Source of the DNA: Ancylostoma caninum
Taxonomy: Eukaryota > Nematoda > Chromadorea > Rhabditida > Ancylostomatidae
DNA length: 64,000 bases
Direction of reading: 5' to 3'
Assembly (NCBI GenBank): GCA_037903475.1
Contig: JBAJFG010000451.1
Span: 620,001 to 684,000, forward strand
The notes below the pieces were generated by a model. The model worked only from the letters and a program-made list of their open reading frames with translations, was not told the origin of the DNA and searched no databases. The translations under genes were made by a program, and so were the position numbers. Shown here piece by piece: positions 36,901 through 48,900 of this stretch. Each line of letters opens with the position of its first letter. The stretch's first letter is position 1.

Positions 36901-39900
36901 TTCTATATTGTAGCCTTGATGTTGTCATTCATGTTTGATCCCTTGTTCCCCTTCCTATACCCATTGAAATCCATAAATTGTCACTCTTTTGAAAGTGTTT
37001 TGATCCATCGGATTCTCCTCTATTGTCGATTCTTCCCCAGGCGAGCTATACGACCGCCAGATGACAGATGAAAAGATTGTTTTTGCGTTGCGGTGAGTGT
37101 CAACACACACAGTAGTAATTGGCTCGGTTCATCGCCTCAATTCAACAATAGCAGAACTCGCTTTCGTCCTCTAATGCGATATATTCGTTCGTTCGTCGCT
37201 GCCTTCTTTCGCCGAAACAGCCACGGATCCTCTGGCCACGGGCCCCGTCTAATTGCCATAGTTTGAGTGTGGAGCGCCGGCTAGAGATGGATTCGTCTCG
37301 AATTTCTCTCACATATCCGGCGAGGCTGGGGTGATGAGAGGGAGTGAGCTCGGGAGCTAACTTTGAAATTCTGCGGAATTTGCCTTTTTTCTGGGCCAGA
37401 AGTTACCAGAAGCTTCGTTACCAGAAGCCTTGTAAGCGTGAACCAAATCAATTGTTGAAAGAGCATGCCCATCCATGGGGAGATTTTTAATGAAAATGAT
37501 AGGACTTTTTCGTAACCCAAGCGGATACAAAATGAAGACGTTTTAGCGAATTCGTTGTTTTTAGAATATTCGCGGACCAGACGACCAAATCTGAGTTTCA
37601 TTCTCAAGGAAATCATAGGTCTTCTAGGTTAATCAGTAACGGGTAATGTGAGTTACATACTATAACCTTTTTATGAAATTATGTAAACCTGTGTTTACAT
37701 ATACCATACCCTCTATTCGGCAATAAATTCCAAAAGAAAGCGGCGAGTTTCGATTTAGAAGGGTACTACTTGCAATGGACGGTGTAGCCCAGCTCTGCTA
37801 TTGGCCAGCTTACCCAAGTGACCAATAGCAGAGCTCGGAACCTCCCATATCAGGGTACACCGCTCCACACCTCGTGCTTTGATCAAAGCCTATGTCCGCA
37901 GAACCTCTCTCAAAACGCATTCCTCGATATGATGTTCTATAACTTTATTTATTTTGAACCGGATGGGAGATAATTACAGTAGCAGCCAGAAAGAAATGAC
38001 CAGAAGTCTTCTGCTACTGTATATGCAGTCCTCCACATCCATTGTACCACACAGAAGTGAATATTTGCTCTAACTGTCAAGCATGTGGGTATTTTAGAGT
38101 TAGTAAATGTGGAGAGGGCGTGGGTTCAGTATTAATCCGTTTTTTTTTCTTCTTGAATCATCACAGTGTTACTTCAAAAATTCACCCTAGTCCCTTCTTC
38201 GGTTTCGAGTGAACGTTATATCGAAGATGAACTTCTTCGACAAACCTGAAGTTTTAACAACTGTATTTCTCGTCCTGTCGCAGCTTCGCTTTCGACCCCT
38301 TTTTTTTACTCATGTAGGACCAAGTCCTGACCAAGTTGCGTTGAACCAAAGTCAAATGCACTAGAGTCCGTGTGCTCTCCTTTAGAATTTTCTCCACTCT
38401 TCTTCAGTTTTTTTTGCAGATCTCCGAGCGTCTTTGTTCAATTCGCGAACCTTGATGATTTTGCCGCATTGTTGAAAAATTGAAAATTAAATTCGGAGTT
38501 TTCAAAAGTACCTCGAGATTTTTTAAGACTTTATTTATAAAACTCTGATTGTGGTCTTCCTACAGTTGAACTGCTTTTTCACCATCAAATCAGAAATGGA
38601 TAGACAGTCCGAAGAAAGAGCCTCGCCTAAGCAGACGTCATTTGAGGCGTTCACACCCCACTTATTGATCCTGGTGGTTTTTGAAATAGTTGTAGTACAT
38701 AGAATTCATAAATTATTTCCAAGCTACATTCGGTAATGGAATGGGTGTCTCTGCTTCACACTTCTCCGCACTTCTGAATCAGACAAATTCGTGTCTTAGA
38801 GCCTGGAATCCAACCCTAGCGCTTGCCCTGGAATCCAACCCTAGTAATCATAGTGATCCATGAAATCCATCTTTTGTTGTTCGAGTCGTTAATTTTCCAA
38901 GAAAAACTACTGTGACTGATCGCGGTAATCTACGAACTTTTGCCTTTCCCACGTGAACAATTGCCTCACGCCGTTCTCCTACTGTTGTCATTCTGGACCA
39001 ACTCTCTATGGGTTGAATGAGATTATTTTTCTATAACGTTACAAATAATAGGGAAATTCTAACATTTTATCGTTTGGACAAAATGTTGTGGCGAATTTCT
39101 GGAGGAAAAAAAAGCGAAAAATACAATCTCATATGCAATGTGTAGTATGACTTGGCGTGCAATTTGACCATTTGAACTATATAAGGTACATTCATTCAAC
39201 AATTCAAGGCTCAAAGGCGTTCTAGGACGGATTTCCACAAAAATCCTCAATGCTCCGAGTATAAATGGCATGTGAACATCATCATACATCCATCCATAAC
39301 CATAACATCATCATACATCGTTCAGTGCCTGGCTAGTATGTAGTTGCGTGATCGTATCTCCTTCATGTACCATCTCTAGCATCGTTTATATAATACTAGA
39401 CGGTATGCCCGGCTTCGCACGGGTGTTCTACTACCCCGGCTATTTCACACTGATGGGGAAATCTTGCTACTACCGGTAAATCCATTGAAAATGCTCATCA
39501 TTTTGGTGATCAGCACGCTCACGGACCTGAATGACCCTCATCTAACCGAAACATTGGCGAAAAATGAAATAGTGGAGTTATCTGGATAATAGCTTTATGG
39601 AAAAAGCATGCCATATTTGCGATCAGCATCTTTGAGAACCTCAGTAAATGCGCTCTTACTCGTCCCTGAGAAGTAGCGGAAAAAGTCGAAAACTTGATTA
39701 AAAATCCGATAAAAACCAATAACTCGACTTTCCATGCATAGTGGTTGTCATATTTGTGATCAGCGCATAATTCCAGTAGACATTTCCTCACTGACCCCTG
39801 AGTAGAAACCGTGAAAAACCGATAAAATTAGTAAATCGATATCGTCATTCAAAACTGTTGTAATAATTGTGTTCAGCACACTCGAAAACTCCAGCCGGCA

Positions 39901-42900
39901 GGTCCTCACCGATCTCCGAGCGAAAGTTGTAAAAAGTCGATAAAATCAATAAATCGATACCATCATTGAAAAGGGTTGTCATATTCGTGTTCAGCACATT
40001 CGAAGACCCCAGTGGGCATGTCCCCACCGATCTCCGAGCGAAAGTTGTAAAAAGTCGATAAAATCAATAAATTGATACCGCCATGCAAAACGGTCGTCAT
40101 AATCGTGTTCAGCATGTTAAAGAACCCTAGTAGACATGTCCTCATTGACCCCTGGACAAAAATAGTGAAAAGTCGATGAAATCGATATAATCGATAAACC
40201 AATCGATAATCCCAGGTGCAAAGTAGCCTATAACCTCCGCCGGCCCCCGCTGGGCTTGTATGCAAAATTTGGTCCGGATCGGTCCATCCTCCGCGATTTC
40301 TATAAGGAACATACACACAAACACACATACACACAAACACACAAACACACAAACAAACTTTCACTTTTATATATACAGATTTAGGTTATTGATTTTGTTC
40401 CTCTGCGATTCATTTGGGTGTCTGACTAAATTTTACCGTTTAAGTTCCATTTTTGGAAGGTAAACAAGTCTTTCAAGGTGCCATCCGTGAAAACGATCTG
40501 AACTAGTACCTGTTAATTCGGCACTTATCTGGTAGAAATTTCCGGAAGCTTTCACCTTGTATGACGTTCTCCTCCCCATTGTTCCAGGAACAGTATGCCA
40601 GCGATCTCGTTTTCTTCTTTGCACTTTGTTCCCGTCATGGTGTTTACCCCCCCCCCCCCCCTTGCAGGCAGTTGCTCGCTCAAATAAAGAGAATCATTAA
40701 CTTGGAAATTGCTGGCGAACGCTGAAAATTTTTTCTCATATCGTAGAGTTGCTCATTTTTAATGTTTTTATGAAACCCACTGTTATGATTTGCTCAGCAG
40801 CCCGTTCATTTCTTTCATTCTCTTCCATTATTTTCTCTACTTCCACCACTTTTCGGTCTCAATTTTTTATGGAATATGTAGCTGTTTTAACACTTGGTGG
40901 TAGATGATTTCTAGGTAGTGTGAATAGTCCTAGTCCCCAAACTACGTATAATACCTAAAACTAAAGTCTTGCAAGTTAGGAATGGGAGAAAAGTGCGGTG
41001 TATTAAAACCAAAAACTCTATTGGTATCCCTAAAAATTCAAAAATGAAACGGAGCTATACCAATCTTAAATATCAAAATAACTAACTGAAAAACCTAAAC
41101 GAAAACACTAAAAATTAAAGACCAAAGCTTTCTTCTATAACAAAATAATGAAACAAAGTTCTAAAACTATTAATCTGGTTGTTTAATATAACAAATATTG
41201 GTGCTATTAATAAAAAAACACTTCAGCATACGAAAATAGTTTTAAGTTAGTGCTACAAAAGCAGTGCAAGGAGTAGTATTGTACTATTCTATTCTCAGAT
41301 TTTTCTAGAAAAAGGAGGCGAAACATGGTTTTTCTCACGCCACTCCGAGTGCCGAGTCCCGTTTTAGCTGCCTTTCTTGAGTAGTGCTATTTTGAGCAAT
41401 GAATTGTGTGAGCCTGGCTTCTATTCTAGTACCAACTGAGTTGTTCAAAAAGCTATAGGGAGCTGCTTATCACATTGTCACCTCTGTTTAAGGAAATGAT
41501 TTACTTGTAATTACCTCTTCACTGCAATTTGTCATTACTCGTTGAATAGGATTCCAGCATCGGCTCTTTTATGTGCATATTTAGCCGTGACACAGCAGTT
41601 TTACATCACTTCCCACCCCACTTTATCCACAATTCTATCTAAAGTAACTTTTCCATCCACATGTGGAGATGTGTTGCTGAGAAATGGTACCAGTTAGTAT
41701 TAAAGCTGCTTATGTATTATTATCAACCTGACAAAGATATTGTTTGGTAAAACGAGCGGATGTCCATATCCAGGGGTAATTGTATGAGATGACAGAGTAT
41801 CCGAACCACACCGTTTTATTCATAAAGGCTTTTTATCTTTATCCAACTGGACAAATAGTATGGTGTGCAGGACGAGCTTGTTTTATAGGAAAAATGGATA
41901 AATGTTAGTGGATAAGCAAGTTGTTAGAGACCCTAAGAACAGATTGCCATACGACAGTGTTTTTTCTCCCGATGTTGAATAATATCTCTGATAACTGTGC
42001 AGCACGAATACAGCCCGATCGGCGTAATGGTTCAAGTAGAAACCCTAGCAGCAAAGATTCTCAGTTGCTGCCATACTCCCCTTGATTGCCGCTCGAGCTT
42101 TCATCCCTTTAGCAACAATTGCTGACGGATGGCAGCAATGGAGGGGAGGATGGCAGCAACTGGGAACCGTAGCTGCTAGGCTTTCTACTCGAGCCATTAC
42201 GCCGTTCGAGCTGCGCTCGTGCTGCATAATTATCAGAATTATCAGTGATGGTGGATACACTCTTCAGTAGTTCCTGGATTTGAAAAATAAGCTTTTGGAT
42301 CCAATGCTTCTATTCAAAGGGATGAACTAAGCTGTAGATTTCTTACTTGGATTTGAAAGATCTCCAAGGATCGGAGCTTTACTGCGACCTCTAGGATAGC
42401 ACGTTATCCACTACGAACATCATTAATTTTGTGTTTTAGAAACTTCTCAAGACGAAGAAAAAGTATGTCTAATTAGTGCCAACATAATTTCCATCCCTAT
42501 AAACCCAAGATAGAAGCCTAGGTGTACTTATGATCACGCGAACTTATCGTTTTTACGGCTATTCTATAGCCTATTCCGAATCCGCCATCCGATAGTGTTT
42601 CCCCACGGGTTTCCCCCAGATGTATATGGGTTCGTTTCCGTTTCTTCTAAGGTTTGCTGTCGTCACGAAGAAGACGCATATATGCCCTTGGAGACTATGG
42701 GCTTCAATTTTGTCACGCTATCATTCGTTCGCTAATCATTCTGCGAAACCGTTGGGGAGTTTCTGCTCCCCGGATCCTCGCCTTTTGGACTAGGGGGATT
42801 AGTTAATGCAGAGCTTTGTTGTTATATAGCTTCGCTCTCAAATGAGCTAGCTTCATGCACGTTTCTGAGAAGGTTTTACGCCTCCACCTAATCCAGAATC

Positions 42901-45900
42901 TACTAATTTTCTTCGCAGGGAACTGATGTATTTACATCCCCTCAATACCCACTTCTTTCATAGAAATCTCGGATAAAATGCACCAAATTTAGCTTGAGAA
43001 GCTCGCCCACTTTCCGTATACTGGCTGATTTTCGAACCTCATCACAGGTACATGTCTTTGATAACCATGGAGTACTCTTCCTTCAAAGACTTCTTCCTTG
43101 GAGCTAGGTTGATTCTTCTGCTCCTGATCCGTGAGTCGTTACGGACTGGAGTTCACACTGCGGGATTCAATGGCTTTTTGTGTTTTTACCTCCATAATGC
43201 TAGAATTTTTGTGTAACTTGTCAAGTTTGCTGGCGTTTGTACCTTACTCATTCTTCAGTGGTTAGATATTTGGCAATGAGTCATGTCTTTGAAACAGACA
43301 AGTATTATTACCAAGCAAACACTGTATTTCGGACCGGAAAAAGCATTAGATATGTGTTTCCGAAATTGAACATTTGGTTTTTACTCATTGGAAATTCTAT
43401 TTTTACAGAGAGAAAAAGAGTTACACAGCCCAGAAATAAGCAAGGACAATCAATATAGCTTTCTCTTCTCTGAATATTCGAATTTTCGAGAATGTTCCTA
43501 ACTCAGATGCAGATTACTCAGATGTTTCAATACTGTGAAATAAAATACATATATAGCAAAAAAGAAGTGAAATAATAGAAAACATCACACCAATCACTTG
43601 CTCGCCCCAGAACTTGTCGACAACTTGTTCTCGCCCTTTCTTGCCCGCAAGTTGTCGATTGCAAAACATTGTTGGCAACTCGCCATTGGCTTCTGTTGCT
43701 GGCAAGCTGTCGGCCGTTGAAGTTTGTTGAAAATTTGCCCTCGCATTTACTCGCCATTAAGTTGATAGCAGGCGTTTTTTTTATATTGTATCACTATTAC
43801 CACTACCTCGCTATCCTCAATAGTTGCATCGTATGTTAAGCTGGTGGGGAAACTGGCCTGCAACTTGCATTTACTCTTCCTTGTAGAAAAGTTGTTTGGC
43901 TGAAGAGCTGTCGACAACTTGCCGACAACCTTTGCAAACAAAAAGCTCGCTGGCAAATTGGTCTGCTGAGAAAGTAATCGCTAACTTGTTCTGGTTCATA
44001 TTTGTCGAGAAGTTGTCGGCAGACAAGATTACTAACAACCTGTCTTTGGATGGAATGATGACCTCAAACTTGTCGACAACGATTTTCTACAGGTTGTCTG
44101 CAGGTTGTTTTGGGGGAAATGTGGGTTGACAACTTTTCCTTGGTGTTCTGAGCAGGATGCATCTACAGTATATACTTGTCGTGGTTGTAGTGCTACTTTT
44201 GTAGGCTTGCATCAAAATACCACGCTCACAGACTTTAATGATAAATTTATCTCTCTGGGCTTTATCCCTGCCTGTCTCTGAATTCTAAGCTACTGTAAAA
44301 TTCATCTCTGCATTCGACATTGTTTTCTCATCTTCCAAAAACTTTCAGAATTTCTATGGAATTCGTAAAATCTCTCGCGCTCACTCAATTAGCATGCGGC
44401 TTTCAATCGCGCGGCAGTTTCATCTATACGAATAGGAGCACATTCATTATTAAAGAGTTAAGGCCTTACTAAGGACACCACGGCGCCACAGCTCATCGCG
44501 CATTCATAGGGGGCCGCGATTTTTCTCCACAACCATTGCGTCCTTCCTTCGCCAAGCCGGCGACGTTGCACTTTTGCTCTCTCATGAATTATGGTATTCC
44601 ATGGATATCCGTCCATTAAATCTCGACCCACGTAGTCCATCAGTGGCGGCCCGCTCAGGTTTCGTCGCTCTCAGCGCTAGGAGTCGGTTTTTGCGAGTTT
44701 TTCTGTGGATTCTAATGCTTCTGAGGGTTTAGGCCCGTCAGAAGTAGGCCCACTCCGGAGCGATTGAATTACCATCCAGCATTCTTATCAGTCCGGGCAT
44801 TGGGTTCATCTTCTTACGTTTACCTCATTCTTATTGAATCTCTGTAAACCTAAGCGTTACTTCCAGTGTTACAATAATGTTTTCCCCGATGATAACTCCC
44901 TCCCCGTTTAAGGATCCCCGCGAGTTCACAGCGTTGGTGACGTGGTCAACACTCATATCGCAAAACCGGTCGAGACACAAGAGGAAGACGTCATGCAGGA
45001 CTTCATCGAGGTAGGTCTTAATGCTTCAGTTTTTCAAAGAAACTTTCTCACCGCAAGCCGTTTTCGGACTGTAGCAGACATCCCTAAGTTTTCAGGATCC
45101 GTTTAGTGAAATATTCCTCAATAGCCCTCGTCACGGGGATAGAAAAAGAGAATGAAGTAAAATTTTGAAAAGAGAATAGAAAAAGGGAAAGAATGAAATA
45201 CCTTACCACCTACATCGTTCTATTAGATATGCACCTTGGATACCTACGAAAATTTGCGGTTCATCCCTTTAAATTTGATTATCAGATATGTATCTACGTA
45301 CTCGTTGAGCCCACATAGCATATGCTTCGATTATTTCGAACAAAACACGATGAAAATGGAAGTAGATGCACAACTTGTTAACATTTGAGTCGACCAGATT
45401 CTCAGATAGTCGATTTCTTGGATAATTCGAGTTTCCAAAATTTTCGAATAGTCGATATTTCAATCTATTTAATCAGTTGGCATTTCCAGTAATTTTACTT
45501 TTGGGTTTTTTCGAATAGGAGGTCGGTACAATTTGGTTCGTTTTGAGCTTACCCGTCGAACCAAACGTTGAATGTTTCGCCTTCATTGGCAAAAAAAATC
45601 ATTTTCTGGTTAAACATGGAAAATACAAGAAAATTGTTTCTTAAAAAGGCCTGGCATGACGGCGGAGAGGGGTTTAATCTTCGATTCCTTGTACCTTGTA
45701 CATATGTCTAGCTATTTCAATGCAAGGATCTTTACCAAAAAAAGTATTATAGTTCTAAAGGCTGCAGAAGAACGCGCGGAATTGTGTTGTATTTGAAGAG
45801 TCACACAAAAAAAACTCAGGTATGTGCATGAATATCAGGCTAAGCTCGCTCTTGAGGTTGACGGATTATTTGATGGTTTGGCTATTTGAACAGGAAATAT

Positions 45901-48900
45901 CCAAATTCTAAAGAAAAATGTGATAGATGTTCGTATATTTCTGCTTGGGAATTGAAGCCAGCTTGGAGGAACTGGTTTTCATTGGAAATGACGTCTGGAA
46001 ATTTCCAGGAGTTGTGATCTCTAAGTGAACGATGCAATAGAGGAAAATTCTATCCTTGTATGGAATTCATGGAATCCCTGAGAAAATTGGTGCATGTCTG
46101 AAACTCCTAGGCTTCTACTCATTCTCTTGATATTTCAGGGGAAGCCGCACTTTCTAGAATGTCCCATTTTGTTGACAGCGGTTGGACGAGAGAATCTTTG
46201 GTTCTTACTCCAAATAAGGAACCTCCAAAGGAGTTATGGACCACAATTCTTCGCATGAGACATAGAACACTCCCAAAGGAGCTTAGGAATTTCTAACCTG
46301 GATCGTTTCTTATTCCGAATTGGTGGTTACGCAGAATTCACAGCCTGTGATTATCCTGAAACGACTTTCCCAGGAGATATAAATGAGCCCAGTTTGGTCA
46401 GAGTGCTGGCTACGGGATGGGATTGCTCTCTTACTATCCCTTCTTTTGTTTTCAACAATACTCCCATCTTCTTGCCCAATCAGGAATTTTATGGATTGTT
46501 TGCTATTTATTGTATGCTTTTGGAGCAAAAAAATTGGAATCTTCAAGCTGACTAGCTGCAAGAGTACTTCCAGGACTCTGCCTGGTCATCTGCATATATA
46601 ATAGAATTAGTTCTAGCGTTTAGTGTAGAAGTACTCAAGTACGAGTGTATTAATAGTTCGTGTCGCCTACGTGTCTGGAGCGTTAATATGCCATGCATGA
46701 GGTCGGCGAGAAGTTCAAAATTGCTTAGGATCTCACAAGCTGCTAGCATCAAATTCCTGGAAAATTTGTACAATCTCTTTCAAAAATTTTATAAATAACG
46801 TCCTTTCTCACGCGTTTATAAACGCCATACATTTACTCCACAACAACCTGCCACTAAGAGCTCTCATACAAATGATATTGTCAAATTTCGGTAATTCGGT
46901 AATTGGAGGAAAATTCTGTTCTTGTATGGAATTCATGGAATTCCTGAGAAAATTGATGAAAAAGGAAAAAAATTATTTTGCTGAAAATGGTAAAATAAAA
47001 ACTTCTTCTTGTTGCAAACCATCTAGAAGAGACATCACTTTACTTACAGATAGCTTATTCTTCTTTCTTAGACGACTTCTAACACTTATGTACGTAGGTG
47101 GAAGAACGTCGAGAAGAAGCAGTGCGCATCCTTGTATAACTATCAAGTGTCCTTCGGAATTTTCCTTGGAGGGGCAAAAAATACAGGACTTCACCCAAAA
47201 AGTGCGAATTCAAGCAGAATTCCAGCACTGTTCTCGTTAAATCGAAGCAATTTTCTTTGAGCTCCACGAAAGAACCGAGAAGAATTTGGGAAATTTTTTC
47301 TCAAAATAGTTTCAGAGAAAAGGATAGATGACCAAACTTTACTTGACTTCTGTAGTCCTCCTGTGGTTACTATACTTAGGACAGAATGAAGATTTCTTTA
47401 CGTTTATTTGATAGAGAAAGAAATTCCACATAAGATTTCATCCATCTTATTCAAGACTACTGCCTTTAGCTCTGACACAAGCCTCCAATCTCTTCCGGAA
47501 TTTTTTGAGAATGCGCGCCGTAATTTTCAGCGAGATTTTGTCACATGCCTTCACAGGGGTTCTCTTCAGCGAATCCAGTGACATGGGTTTGAAAGATTCA
47601 TTTGTTTTTAATTCTATCAAGATTTTTGATTCAATTATTTATGCACTTTTCGGTGCTTGGTATAGTAATGATCTTTGAAAATCCCACTCACTCTCGGTGA
47701 AAAGACCCTTAAAAAATAGGGTTCCCTACGGTTTTGAGGCCTTTCACGTATAATATCTTACTGCTCAAGAGGTTACGCAGAGTGTCTCATTCGCAAGGAT
47801 TCTTCTGGCTTTATTAGGATTTTGAACTCCCGCTCCTTCTAGGGGAATCGAATCAGTAGCCGCAACTAGTAGTAACTAGCAACTTGTGAAGAGAAATTCA
47901 CCAATTCACTACAGCAGACGCTGATGATCTTTTCTTCCTAACATCTTTGAGCAAAGAAATTGACTTTGATGCACTTATCTACTCCTGCATAGCTGCAAGT
48001 CTGCCTCACGCTATCGCCCATCGTACACCTCAAACGCGAAGTCGTTAAGGTAGCATTTTCATGATACATGTGCACTTTTAAGCGAAAATGACACATTGCT
48101 GGATGTGCACGAGCGAACACATAGGCCTCACGAATTCCAGCGCTCACGCGAGGATTCTTCCACACTCAGCACATAGAATGGGGGTGCTCTCATATAGCTG
48201 CTGTTCACAGTATTGGAAAACTATTTCTCATTGCAAAATGCGAATGAGCTCCACGAAAAACTGATGATGTTCGAGGCAGTTGAATTTATATGGCGGCCAT
48301 TTTTCAGCGAACAAAACGCAGAGTCGAAAATCGAGGAGGAAGCTAGAGGGAAGGCTCTGCACCACTTTATTATGTTTTGATTTTGTATCAATTCTTTTGC
48401 TAGAATCATGCAGCCAGAAGATAATCAAGGAGGAACTTCTCCATGGAATTGTATGGTTTTTAGAGCAGTCATGGGAGCAAGATTGTAATCTTGAGGGCTC
48501 GACGCTGCTCAAAACAACAGTGTTTTCATGCAGGGGCATAAACTAGAGCACAACGCTTGCAGGCTTTCTTCTTTGATTCATTTTCTTATTTTTTTTCGAC
48601 TTTTGTAACCGCTCTAAAGCTATAGTATTCTTTGAGTATGAACTCAGAACGGAAAGAACGGAAACTTATTTCGGAAAGAAAAAGTCTTGAGGCATTTTCG
48701 TTGCTGGATTTTAGTGCTTCCCAACGTACTGCATTGGCCCAGAATTGCCCAGTTATGAAGCTAATAAACCACCGTTCTAGCAACTTTCGGAGGGACAAAG
48801 CAGTACTTCGTGTACCACATGTCATTAGAGCGCACTAAAAAACTTTCACATGGATGAATTAGAAACCAAGCCTTCCATTTCGGTAGCCAGAACTGACCGC

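Larger units (their letters stand above)
7540..44912 (+). other. nrx-1: 37.4 kb nrx-1 intron
   Basis: The exons ending at 7539 (phase 1) and starting at 44913 (phase 1) join to a continuous frame, DLHAQ-G-SPRVHSVGDVV. This corresponds to the vertebrate neurexin stretch '[20 protein letters not shown]'. The intron contains an RTE retrotransposon, a 7 kb foldback-like structure and several small inverted-repeat elements, listed separately. Stretches not listed (for example 7540-8709, 8937-10467, 12500-13850, 18813-20100, 25018-26340, 37880-39390 and 40662-41987) show only AT-rich intron sequence to me. Confidence 0.8.
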
